Origin: Chlamydiota bacterium | GTDB lineage: Bacteria > Chlamydiota > Chlamydiia > Chlamydiales > JAAKFR01 | Reading direction: 5' to 3' | Assembly: GCA_013287335.1 (NCBI GenBank) | Contig: JABDDZ010000014.1 | Coordinates: 1-35,869, forward strand | DNA length: 35,869 nt | Part shown: piece after piece, positions 25,117 to 33,425 of the stretch | Layout of the letters: each line of letters opens with the position of its first letter | How positions within the stretch are numbered: position 1 is the first letter of the stretch | Program-made: the position numbers and the translations under genes | Notes under the pieces: model-generated | Told to the model about the DNA's origin: nothing | The model's input: the letters and a program-made list of their open reading frames with translations, nothing else | Databases searched by the model: none

Positions 25117-26067
25117 TTAGTTAGGGAAGTGGCAGGCCGCGAAATGGCCCGACTTCATCTCTTGCAGCTTTGGAATGACCTCACTACAGATTTTTTTAGC
25201 CTTAGGGCAGCGTGTTCTAAATATGCAACCCGATGGGGGAGATAGAGGATTTGGTAGCTCCCCGGGAATAATCACTCTTTTTTTGCCAATCTCAATTTCA
25301 GGATCGGGGATAGGGATGGAAGAGAGGAGGAGCTCAGTATAGGGATGGAGAGGGTTAGTATAGAGAAACTCACTTGGAGCAAGCTCTAAAAGATGCCCCA
25401 AATACATCACAGCTACCCTGTCTGAAAGATATTTAACCATTGCAAGATCATGGGCAATAAAAAGATAGGTAAGCCCCATTTTTTTTTGGAGATCTTTGAG
25501 AAGATTAACAACTTGCGCCTGGATAGAGACATCGAGAGCCGAAATCGGCTCATCGCAAATCAGGAATTTAGGGTTTACAGCAAGCGCTCTTGCAATACCA
25601 ATGCGCTGCCTCTGCCCTCCGCTAAATTCATGGGGAAAGCGACTCATATGATTGGAGTTAAGCCCCACTAAGTTAAGCAGTGATTCAATTCTTTCTTTTT
25701 TCTTAATACCCCTTTCTAGCCCATGAATACTTAGGGGCTCACCGATGATATCTTGCACCGTCATTCTAGGATTTAAAGAGGCATAAGGGTCTTGAAAGAC
25801 GATCTGCATATTGCGACGCATCTCTTTAAGGCCCTTTTTTAAAAGAGAGCAAATATCTACTTTTTCAAAGAAGAGAGAACCAAATGTTGGATCGATAAGC
25901 CGTATGATCATTTTCGCAATGGTCGACTTTCCACATCCGCTCTCTCCTACAAGGCCCAGAGTCTCCCCCCGTTCGATCTTGAGTGAAAAGTCATTGACGG
26001 CAATGAGCTTTTTCTTGCCGATTTTATAATGTTTGGAGATGTTTTTAAGCTCGACAAGTGTATTCAC
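25117..26067 (-). CDS. oppF: Oligopeptide ABC transporter ATP-binding protein OppF
   Basis: The 316-aa cytosolic ATPase has Walker A GESGCGKS (41-48), Q-loop VFQDPYASLNPRMT, the ABC signature HEFSGGQRQRIGIARAL, Walker B FLICDEPISALD and the C-terminal oligopeptide-transporter extension with four cysteines around CIFRTRCPKAKKIC. It pairs with OppD to drive peptide import through OppBC. I set the start at the GTG at 26067, which overlaps the oppD stop by 4 nt and has GGAG five nt upstream; a longer frame from 26151 lies inside oppD. It is the last gene of the operon. Downstream is the composite inverted repeat, a likely transcription end. Confidence 0.95.
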   Translation of the reverse strand: MNTLVELKNISKHYKIGKKKLIAVNDFSLKIERGETLGLVGESGCGKSTIAKMIIRLIDPTFGSLFFEKVDICSLLKKGLKEMRRNMQIVFQDPYASLNPRMTVQDIIGEPLSIHGLERGIKKKERIESLLNLVGLNSNHMSRFPHEFSGGQRQRIGIARALAVNPKFLICDEPISALDVSIQAQVVNLLKDLQKKMGLTYLFIAHDLAMVKYLSDRVAVMYLGHLLELAPSEFLYTNPLHPYTELLLSSIPIPDPEIEIGKKRVIIPGELPNPLSPPSGCIFRTRCPKAKKICSEVIPKLQEMKSGHFAACHFPN

Positions 26068-27053
26068 AAAATCTCCTCTCTTGTTTTTAACCAACATGCA
26101 GCCGCATGGTGAGGATCTATTTGGGAAAGTTCTGGAGTTTGTTTGGTACAAATACCCATGAGAGATCCGCAGCGGGGGGAAAAGGGACAGCCCCGCGGTG
26201 GATTCAAAAGATTGGGAGGCGTGCCAGGAATGGGAATGAGTTTGTCCTCTCTATTCCAGTCAAGACGGGGAATAGAACGTAGAAGCCCTTTGGTATAGGG
26301 ATGGTAAGGAGATGAAAAGATCTTTTTTACGCTACCCTCTTCGATGATTTTTCCCCCATACATTACAAGGAGACGGTCGCACATTCCCGCAACAATTCCA
26401 AGATCGTGTGTAATTAGTATAATGCTTGTTTTTTTCTCCCGCTGGATCTCTTTCATAAGATCGAGAATTTGGGCCTGAATTGTTACATCTAAAGCTGTTG
26501 TTGGTTCATCTGCAATCAGAAGTTTCGGATTGCAGGCTAGTGCAATGGCAATGACAGCTCTTTGCCGCATTCCGCCGCTAAACTCATGGGGATATTGAGC
26601 CATGCGTTTCTCTGCGTTTTGAATGCCAACCCAATTTAACATTTCAATAGCCTGTGCTTTGGCCTCTTTTCTTTGTAGAGCGCAGTGTTTGATAAGCCCC
26701 TCTATAATCTGATTTCCAATGCGCATTGTAGGATTAAGGGATGTCATTGGATCTTGAAAGATCATTCCAATTTTTTTGCCCCTAATTGCCTCCATTTGAG
26801 ATCTTGATTTTTTAAGTAGATCTTCTCCTTCAAAGAGAATTGTTCCCTTTTCCACCTTGCAGGGTGGATCGGGAAGAAGGCGCATAATAGATTGTGCTGT
26901 CACGCTTTTCCCACATCCAGATTCGCCCACAATTGCAACTGTTTCACCGGGATAGATAGAAAAACTGATATCTCTAACAGCCTCTACTTTTCCTAAGTAA
27001 GTGCGAAAAGAGACGGTTAAGTTTGTTATTTCTAATAACTTAGTCATATTCAT
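26064..27053 (-). CDS. oppD: Oligopeptide ABC transporter ATP-binding protein OppD
   Basis: The 329-aa cytosolic ATPase has Walker A GESGCGKS (43-50), Q-loop IFQDPMTSLNPTM, signature HEFSGGMRQRAVIAIAL, Walker B LLIADEPTTALD, and the C-terminal cysteine motif CPFSPRCGSLMGIC, which in DppD/OppD relatives can bind an iron-sulfur cluster. It forms the ATPase heterodimer with OppF. Starts GTG 27056, ATG 27053 and ATG 27047 are in frame and close together; no ribosome-binding site clearly decides, and I chose 27053. The oppC stop is only a few nt upstream, so translation is probably coupled. Confidence 0.95.
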   Translation of the reverse strand: MNMTKLLEITNLTVSFRTYLGKVEAVRDISFSIYPGETVAIVGESGCGKSVTAQSIMRLLPDPPCKVEKGTILFEGEDLLKKSRSQMEAIRGKKIGMIFQDPMTSLNPTMRIGNQIIEGLIKHCALQRKEAKAQAIEMLNWVGIQNAEKRMAQYPHEFSGGMRQRAVIAIALACNPKLLIADEPTTALDVTIQAQILDLMKEIQREKKTSIILITHDLGIVAGMCDRLLVMYGGKIIEEGSVKKIFSSPYHPYTKGLLRSIPRLDWNREDKLIPIPGTPPNLLNPPRGCPFSPRCGSLMGICTKQTPELSQIDPHHAAACWLKTREEIL

Positions 27054-27058
27054 CACAT

Positions 27059-27976
27059 TTATTTACGGAGCTTTGGATCGATTGCATCCCGTAGCCCATC
27101 GCCTACCAAGTTTAATGCAAGCATTGTGAAACTAATGAAAGCCGCCGGAAAAAATAGACGCCAGGGGTAGTAACGCATAGCAGGCAGTCCATCACTAGCC
27201 ATTGTTCCCCAGCTCGCCATGGGGGCTTGGACTCCCAGTCCTAAAAAACTTAAAAAAGCTTCGGTAAAAATTGCTGTTGGAATTGTAAGGGTCATTGTCA
27301 CAATAATTGGTCCCATTGCATTGGGAATAAGATGTGTAAAAAGAACTCGTGAGGAGCTCGCACCAAGAGCTGTTGCAGCGAGGATATACTCCTGCTCTTT
27401 CAGTTGTAAGATCTGTCCTCGCACGATGCGCGCCATCCCTATCCATCCTGTAAAAGTAAGGGCAACAATGATGGGAAATAACCCCGAACCCATCACTACC
27501 ATCAGCATGATCACTACAAGAAGGTAGGGAAGCGCAAAAAGAATATCTGCTATGCGCATCAAAAAGATATCTATTTTGCCTCCAATATGCGCTGCAAGGC
27601 CCCCCCAAAGAACACCGATAAAGAGGTCGATAATCGCTGCTGTGACTCCAATGAATAAAGAGATCCGCGCTCCCCAGCAAGTTCTTGTGAAGACATCTCT
27701 TCCAAGATCATCTGTTCCAAACCAGTATCTGTTTGAGGGAGAGTGATTTTTCAGGGCAAGATTTGTCTCATAATAGGAATAGTTGCTTAAAAAAGGTCCA
27801 CAGATCGCAAAAAAGGCTAAAAATAGTAAAAAGATCATCCCTATGCTTGCGCTTTTGTTCAGCCTCAATCTTCTCCATACATCTTTTCGATATGAGAGAG
27901 AGGGGTGGGCAATTTGCTCGCAAGCTTCTCTATCAAATTCAATGGGTAGAAAAAGGGAGGGGTCAAATTCGTTCAT
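27059..27976 (-). CDS. oppC: Oligopeptide ABC transporter permease OppC
   Basis: The 305-aa inner-membrane permease has about six membrane segments. It shows the OppC-type N-terminal region RRLRLNKSASIGMIFLLFLAFFAICGPFL, the periplasmic HSPSNRYWFGTDDLGRDVFTR motif, and the EAA cytoplasmic loop LKEQEYILAATALGASSSRVLFTHL followed by IPNAMGPI, which contacts the ATPases. With OppB it forms the peptide channel. The ATG at 27976 overlaps the oppB stop by 4 nt (ATGA) and is preferred; a longer frame from 28015 lies inside oppB. Confidence 0.95.
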   Translation of the reverse strand: MNEFDPSLFLPIEFDREACEQIAHPSLSYRKDVWRRLRLNKSASIGMIFLLFLAFFAICGPFLSNYSYYETNLALKNHSPSNRYWFGTDDLGRDVFTRTCWGARISLFIGVTAAIIDLFIGVLWGGLAAHIGGKIDIFLMRIADILFALPYLLVVIMLMVVMGSGLFPIIVALTFTGWIGMARIVRGQILQLKEQEYILAATALGASSSRVLFTHLIPNAMGPIIVTMTLTIPTAIFTEAFLSFLGLGVQAPMASWGTMASDGLPAMRYYPWRLFFPAAFISFTMLALNLVGDGLRDAIDPKLRK

Positions 27977-28902
27977 GTTAGATTTTTTCCTACTTTGAGT
28001 CTTGGATCTATCCATCCATAAGCTAAATCTACAAAAAAGATCATGGATAGAAGGATAATACTGTAAAATACAGTGATTCCCATAATAACTGTATAATCGC
28101 GATTTGTAACGCTATTAATAAACCATTGACCAAGGCCTGGAATTCCAAAAATTTTTTCAATGATAAAGCTGCCTGTTAAAATATTGGCTGTTAAAGTACC
28201 AAGATATGTCATGACGGGGAGAAGTGCGTTGCGTAAACCATGTTTGATAATGACCTTTTGTTCACTAAGCCCTTTTGATTTTGCAGTTTTTATATAATCC
28301 AGCTGTAGTATTTCGACCATATTTGCTCGTGTTAACCTGGCTATAAAAGCAGTTGGCAGGGCAGCAAGAGAGAGTGCAGGTAAGACAGATTGAGCAAAAG
28401 ATCCCCAACGAGCTACCGGAAAAAGATCTAGTTTGATCGCAAAAATATATTGCAAAAATGCAGAGAGGATAAAACTTGGAATGGAGATTCCAATTACAGC
28501 AAATAGCATCGCTCCATAATCTTGCCATCTATTTTGTTTTAATGCAGAAATGCTCCCTGCAGCTATCCCAATGCAAAGAGAGATGGCAAGAGCCTCTAAT
28601 CCCAAAATAGCAGAAACTGGGAATCCACTTTTGATGATCTCATTGACAGTTCTTGATTTGTATTTAAAAGAGGGGCCAAGATTCCAGGTGACAATAGATT
28701 TTAAGTAGTTTGCATATTGCGTATACCAGGGATCATTGAGTTTATAGTGCTCATAGAGAGAATCCAAAATTTCTTTGGGTAGCGCTTTTTCCTGAGTGAA
28801 GGGGTCTCCGGGTATTGCTTTCATTAAAAAAAAAGTGATAGTAATAATGACGAGAAGAGCGATGAGGTTAGCAAATAAACGATTCAAGATATAACGCGTC
28901 AT
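27973..28902 (-). CDS. oppB: Oligopeptide ABC transporter permease OppB
   Basis: The 309-aa inner-membrane permease begins MTRYILNRLFANLIALLVII with the family's first helix and FFLMKAIPGDPFT. Further on are the EAA loop LQLDYIKTAKSKGLSEQKVI followed by KHGLRNALLPVMTYLG, and IEKIFGIPGLGQWFINSVTNRDYTVIMG, all diagnostic of OppB/DppB. Six membrane segments are visible. It forms the channel with OppC. The ATG at 28902 overlaps the oppA stop by 4 nt and is the best start; the frame open to 28917 adds only five residues. Operon order is oppA, B, C, D, F. Confidence 0.95.
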   Translation of the reverse strand: MTRYILNRLFANLIALLVIITITFFLMKAIPGDPFTQEKALPKEILDSLYEHYKLNDPWYTQYANYLKSIVTWNLGPSFKYKSRTVNEIIKSGFPVSAILGLEALAISLCIGIAAGSISALKQNRWQDYGAMLFAVIGISIPSFILSAFLQYIFAIKLDLFPVARWGSFAQSVLPALSLAALPTAFIARLTRANMVEILQLDYIKTAKSKGLSEQKVIIKHGLRNALLPVMTYLGTLTANILTGSFIIEKIFGIPGLGQWFINSVTNRDYTVIMGITVFYSIILLSMIFFVDLAYGWIDPRLKVGKNLT

Positions 28903-30518
28903 TGAAAGTATGCCCATTTAAAATCAATAGCCCCGCAAGAGGTGATAAGAACATCTTTTAGACGGGGGCTTTTAATATAGAGTCCTTCTATGTAGTAGAT
29001 TGGAATAATCGGCATCTCATCCATGAGTATTTTTTCAGCGCTGACAAGAATAGCTGCTCGTTTTATAGGATCTTTCTCATAATTTGCTAAGTCAAGTAGG
29101 TTTGTGAATTGGGGGTTTTCCCATCCGGTTTGATTATCCGCTCCAAGTCCATCATCGCCTCGGGATTTAAAAATAGTGAGAAAAGCCATCGGATCATTAT
29201 ATTCTCCCAGCCAGGCGGCTCTTGCAATATGATAATCCTGCTTACCTACTTTATTTAAGAAAACTTTCCAATCGAATTGCTCTAGGGTAACTTGGATGCC
29301 TAGCTTTTTATTCCATTGTTCCTGGATTGCCTCAGCGACTCTCTGATGCTCTCTGTTGGCATTAAATGATAAAATAAGTTTTGGAAAACCCTGGAGGTTA
29401 ATCCCCTCTTCTTTGAGCCCCTCATTGAATAATTTTTTCCCCTTCTCACTGTCGTTATCACTGATTGGCAGGAGGTTTTTTTCGCTGTTAAAAAGGGGAT
29501 TGGGAAGTGGAGGAACAAATGAGGTAGCTGAAATGTGCCCCACCTGCATGACATGTTCTACGATGGCTCCTCTATCGATGCTTAAAGCAAGCCCTTTACG
29601 GATATTAATATTTTGCAGAGGGAAATGATCAGTATTGAATTTGTAATAATAGATCGCTGAAAAGGGGGTTCGCCCTAGTTTGCCCTCCTTATCCAATGTA
29701 GGAAGGACATCAATTGGAAGATTCGAGCAAGGGGAGCCTGCAAAGTCGAGTTCACCACTCTCAAAGAGATAATATTCCGTTAGGGTATCCCCAACCATTG
29801 CAAGGTTGACTTTTTCGATTTTAACAACGCTTGCGTCCCAATAAAGGGGATTTTTTTTCAAAACAATTTCATTTTCATACTCCCAAGAGGAGAGAGTGAA
29901 AGGTCCATTTGAAACATAGTGAGGTCCGGCTCCATCAGCCCAATTGGGATCAAGCGAAGCAATCTTCTGATTGATAGGAAAAAAGACAGAAAAAGAAAGA
30001 AGTTCCAGAAAGTAGGGAGCGGGGTATTCAAGGTGGACAATTAGTGTATTCTCATCGGGAACCTCGACTCCAAGCTTAGAGAGGGGAAGTTCGCCTCCCT
30101 TAATCTTCTTTGCATTTTGGATAAGAAATAGTTTGTAAGCAGAGGGAGAATCAAAAGAGGGAGAGAGGAGGCTCTGCCATGCAAAGAGAAAATCGTGGGA
30201 GGTAAGAAGGTCACCATTTGACCAGAGTGCATTTTTTAAATGAAAGGTATAGGTTTTTTGATCATTTGAAATGGTGACATCTTTAGCAATAGCCAAATGG
30301 GGATGGTTATCAAATCCAATGCGTGTTAATCCGTCGAATAAAAAAAGCAGGGTATTTGATGCAACAGAATCAAAGGTTTTACGCGGGTCTAAGGTAGGAG
30401 GGTCTGTATAGATATTAAGGTGGAGACTCACTTTTTTTTGCTTGGCGCTCTCCATATTTGTACATCCGCAAAGAGAAAGCGCAATGAGTAAAAAATGGTT
30501 GATTAAACGAAAAAACAT
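28899..30518 (-). CDS. oppA: Peptide-binding lipoprotein OppA (first copy)
   Basis: The 539-aa family-5 solute-binding protein has a lipoprotein signal (MFFRLINHFLLIALSLCGC, lipobox LCGC, Cys19), then the family pattern: LDPRKTFDSVASNTLLFLFDGL, YTFHLKNALWSNGDLLTSHD, a VSNGPFTLSSWEYENEIVLKKNP region, NIRKGLALSIDRGAIVEHV and a C-terminal half with WLGEYNDPMAFL. It captures peptides in the periplasm and passes them to OppBC. It is the first gene of the operon, 4 nt overlapping oppB. No good ribosome-binding site is seen, but a 15-bp palindrome lies just upstream. A second, distinct copy lies at 33426-35051. Confidence 0.95.
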   Translation of the reverse strand: MFFRLINHFLLIALSLCGCTNMESAKQKKVSLHLNIYTDPPTLDPRKTFDSVASNTLLFLFDGLTRIGFDNHPHLAIAKDVTISNDQKTYTFHLKNALWSNGDLLTSHDFLFAWQSLLSPSFDSPSAYKLFLIQNAKKIKGGELPLSKLGVEVPDENTLIVHLEYPAPYFLELLSFSVFFPINQKIASLDPNWADGAGPHYVSNGPFTLSSWEYENEIVLKKNPLYWDASVVKIEKVNLAMVGDTLTEYYLFESGELDFAGSPCSNLPIDVLPTLDKEGKLGRTPFSAIYYYKFNTDHFPLQNINIRKGLALSIDRGAIVEHVMQVGHISATSFVPPLPNPLFNSEKNLLPISDNDSEKGKKLFNEGLKEEGINLQGFPKLILSFNANREHQRVAEAIQEQWNKKLGIQVTLEQFDWKVFLNKVGKQDYHIARAAWLGEYNDPMAFLTIFKSRGDDGLGADNQTGWENPQFTNLLDLANYEKDPIKRAAILVSAEKILMDEMPIIPIYYIEGLYIKSPRLKDVLITSCGAIDFKWAYFQ

Positions 30519-30525
30519 AGAAGGA

Positions 30526-30540
30526 AAGATACTCTATCTT
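30526..30540. promoter_or_regulatory. 15-bp palindrome just upstream of oppA
   Basis: AAGATACTCTATCTT is a perfect palindrome with a 3-bp centre, seven nt before the oppA ATG. It overlaps TATCTT (minus strand), which lies 17 bp from a TTGCAA -35-like box. It could be an operator or a leader hairpin. Confidence 0.4.
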
Positions 30541-30653
30541 AATCGATTTTGCAACTTTTTCGACAGCCGAGAATTTAATTTTTTTGTTTGGTCTAATATG
30601 ATAACCTTTTATAAACCCTATTAAGAGTGTGTTCACAAACACTAAGGATCCAA

Positions 30654-31820
30654 ATGAATGGTGTAATGTTAAAAAGTGGAAAAGAGAGTATTTTCCATTT
30701 GAGGCATCATTGGATTTTTTCAGGTGCAGTGGCCTCTTATCCTAAGGGATATCAGGATGGGAGCCTTATTCCTGTCTTTAGCAGTAACAACCAGCTTTTG
30801 GGCTATGGTTACTTTAATAGAAAAAGTGGATTATGTGGACGGATCATTAGTTTTGGAGAGGACCCCTATCTACAGCTAGAGCGTAGCCTACTTCAGGCAA
30901 TTGAGATGCGAAAAAGGTTTTTCAATGATGAGGAGACAGATGCCTACCGTCTTGTAAATGGCGAGGGAGATTCGCTTCCCGGTCTTATTATCGACAAATA
31001 TGGACCTTACCTTGTCTTGCAAATTGGAACGCTTGGCATGGAAAAGCTTAAAAGCCGGATAATAGACCTTCTTACGCGTCTTCTTCCCATTAAGGGGATC
31101 TATGAAAAATCGACAGCGCCCTCCCGAAAAGAAGAGGGCCTAGAAAATAACGAGGAGATTTTGTGGGGCGATCTTCCAGATGAGGTTATCATCAAGGAGG
31201 ATACTCTATCTTTTGAGCTATCGGTTAAAACAGGGCAGAAAACAGGTTTTTTTCTTGATCAGAGGGAGATGCGGCGGTGGATTGGCAAGCTTGCTTGTGG
31301 TAAACGCCTGCTGAATTGCTTTAGTTATTCGGGAGGGTTTACACTGCATGCCTTAAAACAAGGAGCCCTAAAAGTAGATTCGGTGGACATCTCTGCGGAG
31401 GCGCTTGCTCTTAGTCGTAGAAATATCGCTCTTAATGGCTTTTCTACAGAGGCTCAAGGTTTTTTCCAGATGGATGTCTTTAAGTTTTTAAGAGAAAACC
31501 CTCTTGATTATGAAATTGTGATTTTAGACCCTCCGGCCTTTGCCAAAAAAAAGAGAGATATTGAAAGCGCTTGCCGCGGCTATAGGGATATTAACAGTAT
31601 TGCTTTCAAGAAGATGTTGCCGGGCTCTCTTCTTCTAACATGCTCCTGCTCCTACCATATAGATGAGGCTCTTTTCCAAAAGCTTCTCTTTCAATCTGCG
31701 CATGATGCCAACCGACAAATACGCATCGTCAGCAAACATCGCTTAAGTGCGGATCACCCCATTAATCTTTTTCATCCTGAGACCGATTACCTAAAAAGCT
31801 TTCTCCTTTATCTCAGTTAA
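30654..31820 (+). CDS. rlmI: RlmI-family 23S rRNA (cytosine-C5) methyltransferase
   Basis: The 388-aa cytosolic enzyme has an N-terminal PUA domain (about 1-75, with HHWIFSGAVASYPKGYQDGS), an EEHB-type middle part (TDAYRLVNGEGDSLPGLIIDKYG) and a Rossmann methyltransferase domain: SAM motif LLNCFSYSGGFTLHALKQGA, EALALSRRNIALNG, VILDPPAFAKKKRDIES with the catalytic-loop NPP-like DPP, and LLTCSCSYHID. E. coli RlmI methylates C1962 of 23S rRNA; the exact base here is inferred. The start at 30654 is set by AAGGA five nt upstream; an earlier GTG frame start at 30627 is unlikely. The gene is divergent from oppA and converges with the permease gene, overlapping its stop by 4 nt. Confidence 0.93.
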   Translation: MNGVMLKSGKESIFHLRHHWIFSGAVASYPKGYQDGSLIPVFSSNNQLLGYGYFNRKSGLCGRIISFGEDPYLQLERSLLQAIEMRKRFFNDEETDAYRLVNGEGDSLPGLIIDKYGPYLVLQIGTLGMEKLKSRIIDLLTRLLPIKGIYEKSTAPSRKEEGLENNEEILWGDLPDEVIIKEDTLSFELSVKTGQKTGFFLDQREMRRWIGKLACGKRLLNCFSYSGGFTLHALKQGALKVDSVDISAEALALSRRNIALNGFSTEAQGFFQMDVFKFLRENPLDYEIVILDPPAFAKKKRDIESACRGYRDINSIAFKKMLPGSLLLTCSCSYHIDEALFQKLLFQSAHDANRQIRIVSKHRLSADHPINLFHPETDYLKSFLLYLS

Positions 31821-33277
31821 TGGATGCTTTTTCTGATCTCTTTTCTGATCTTTTCGAGGACTTTCACCTTCCAATGAGGCTTTTTGAAAGCGAAAATAAC
31901 TAAAGGAATCGCAACGCTAATAACAAATCCAGCAATTAGAATAGATTCATATTGCAAAATACTTTTGATCTTAAAAGTTAATGGGGGAATAAAACTCACG
32001 GTTATAGCAAATAGGCAAGCCGCTGTTCCGATAATAGAAGCTACCCACATCCCTCCATTTTTAAATGGGACTCTATAGACGCGCGGAACATGAGGTTTTC
32101 GAATGCGTAGAACAATTCCTGTGATAAAAAGAAGAATGTACATCACAAGGTACATTTGGGCTGCAAGTGCGCTTAAGATCCAGTATGAGATATTAACGTT
32201 TGGCAGATAGAGAAAAATAAATGCTGCAATAGTTACAATCACAGCTTGGAAGATTAAAAGGTTTACAGGAACGTGTCTTTTATTAAGTTTATGGAAGATC
32301 GGAGGAAGATTTCCATGTTCTATTGTCACGAAGAGTCCTCGAACACCTGCCATAGCCCAGGCATTTAATTCCCCAAATGCTCCAAGGACAGTGAAGATTG
32401 CGATGATTGGAACAATCCAACCCACTCCATACTTATTAAAAAAGATATGGAAAGCATCGAGAAGACCGGAGACAAGGCTGATATCTTTTTGGGGGATAAC
32501 AATAGCAATTGAGAGGGAACCTAATACTAAAATTCCAAAAGCCAACAATGCAGCGATCAGGATTGCCCGTGGGTAGTTTTTTTGTGGATTTTTCACCTCC
32601 CTTGCAAGGTTGGCGTTGGCTTCTAAACCAGCCAGGGCTAGAAAAATGCCTGCTAAAAATACAAGGTGTGAGAGATCATGCAGGTTTGGAAGCAATTTTT
32701 TAGCTGTTAGATCAATAGCCAATGGGTGACCGGTTGCGACCCAATAAATACCGAAGAAGATCAAAAGCACACCGGGAATAATAGAGCCAACGATGACGCA
32801 GACTGTACTGAGCCAGGCGGAGAGTTTGATACCGAAAAAATTCATCAGAGTCACACTCCAAAATCCCCCCAATATTACACAAATAAGATAGACTTTATTG
32901 TGAGCCAGGTTTGGATTAATGAGTTGGGCAATGCCGGCCGCGATAAAAGCGAGCATGGCGGGGTACCAGGTCATATTGTGGAACCACTGCATCCAAATCG
33001 CAAAAAATCCCCAGCGATCTCCTAAAGCTTCTCTTACCCAGATGTAGATACCGCCGGCTTTGGGCCATGCTGAGGCGAGCTCTGCTGAGACTAGAGCGTA
33101 GGGGATCATGAAAACAAGAGTAGCTGCTAAATAAAAAAAAAGGGAGGCTAGTCCATATTCTGCAGATAAGGGAAGATTGCGAAGACTTATAACAACTGCA
33201 AGCGAGAGCATTGCAAGCACAAAGACATTCAATGTGCGGCGGTGTTCTATTGGACGCCCGGATGATGAACTAGACAT
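31817..33277 (-). CDS. APC-family amino acid permease
   Basis: The 486-aa inner-membrane carrier has about twelve membrane segments. The first shows AVVISLRNLPLSAEYG, then SAWPKAGGIYIWVREALGDRWGF, the typical APC helix 3 region, and LAGLEANANLAREVKNPQKNYPRAI, the APC helix 6/loop motif, and a FGELNAWAMAGVRGLF stretch. It resembles the GadC/glutamate:GABA antiporter and YjeM-type branch; substrate cannot be read from sequence. Host amino-acid uptake is the likely role. Its stop overlaps that of convergent rlmI. Upstream (33278-33425) is a repeat-containing gap after oppA2, so it may have its own promoter. Confidence 0.92.
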   Translation of the reverse strand: MSSSSSGRPIEHRRTLNVFVLAMLSLAVVISLRNLPLSAEYGLASLFFYLAATLVFMIPYALVSAELASAWPKAGGIYIWVREALGDRWGFFAIWMQWFHNMTWYPAMLAFIAAGIAQLINPNLAHNKVYLICVILGGFWSVTLMNFFGIKLSAWLSTVCVIVGSIIPGVLLIFFGIYWVATGHPLAIDLTAKKLLPNLHDLSHLVFLAGIFLALAGLEANANLAREVKNPQKNYPRAILIAALLAFGILVLGSLSIAIVIPQKDISLVSGLLDAFHIFFNKYGVGWIVPIIAIFTVLGAFGELNAWAMAGVRGLFVTIEHGNLPPIFHKLNKRHVPVNLLIFQAVIVTIAAFIFLYLPNVNISYWILSALAAQMYLVMYILLFITGIVLRIRKPHVPRVYRVPFKNGGMWVASIIGTAACLFAITVSFIPPLTFKIKSILQYESILIAGFVISVAIPLVIFAFKKPHWKVKVLEKIRKEIRKSIH

Positions 33278-33352
33278 GAGATGCCAAGGAATTTAAATTT
33301 TATCTATTATCTAAATGACCCACTCCCTCTTTTTTGTCTACGAATTATATAA

Positions 33353-33406
33353 CGCAAAGACCGCAAAGAAAAAAAGAGTCGGGCACGCACGTGGGCAAAC
33401 CCGATC
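33353..33406. repeat. Dispersed repeat: CGCAAAGAC/CGCAAAGAA, A-run, GAGTCGGGCACGCACG, GGGCAAACCCGAT
   Basis: Two 9-bp units (33353-33361 and 33362-33370), an A-run, GAGTCGGGCACGCACG and GGGCAAACCCGAT follow one another. The first parts recur at 24864-24940 and the last at 1191-1203, so the modules combine in different orders. It fills the gap between oppA2 and the permease. Confidence 0.8.
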
Positions 33407-33425
33407 TTTATTCTTGCTTTGGTAC

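Noticed and set aside
27195-27680. 161-codon minus-strand frame in oppC
   Set aside because: Out-of-frame reading of a clear permease gene with unusual composition (Cys, Ser, Arg rich).
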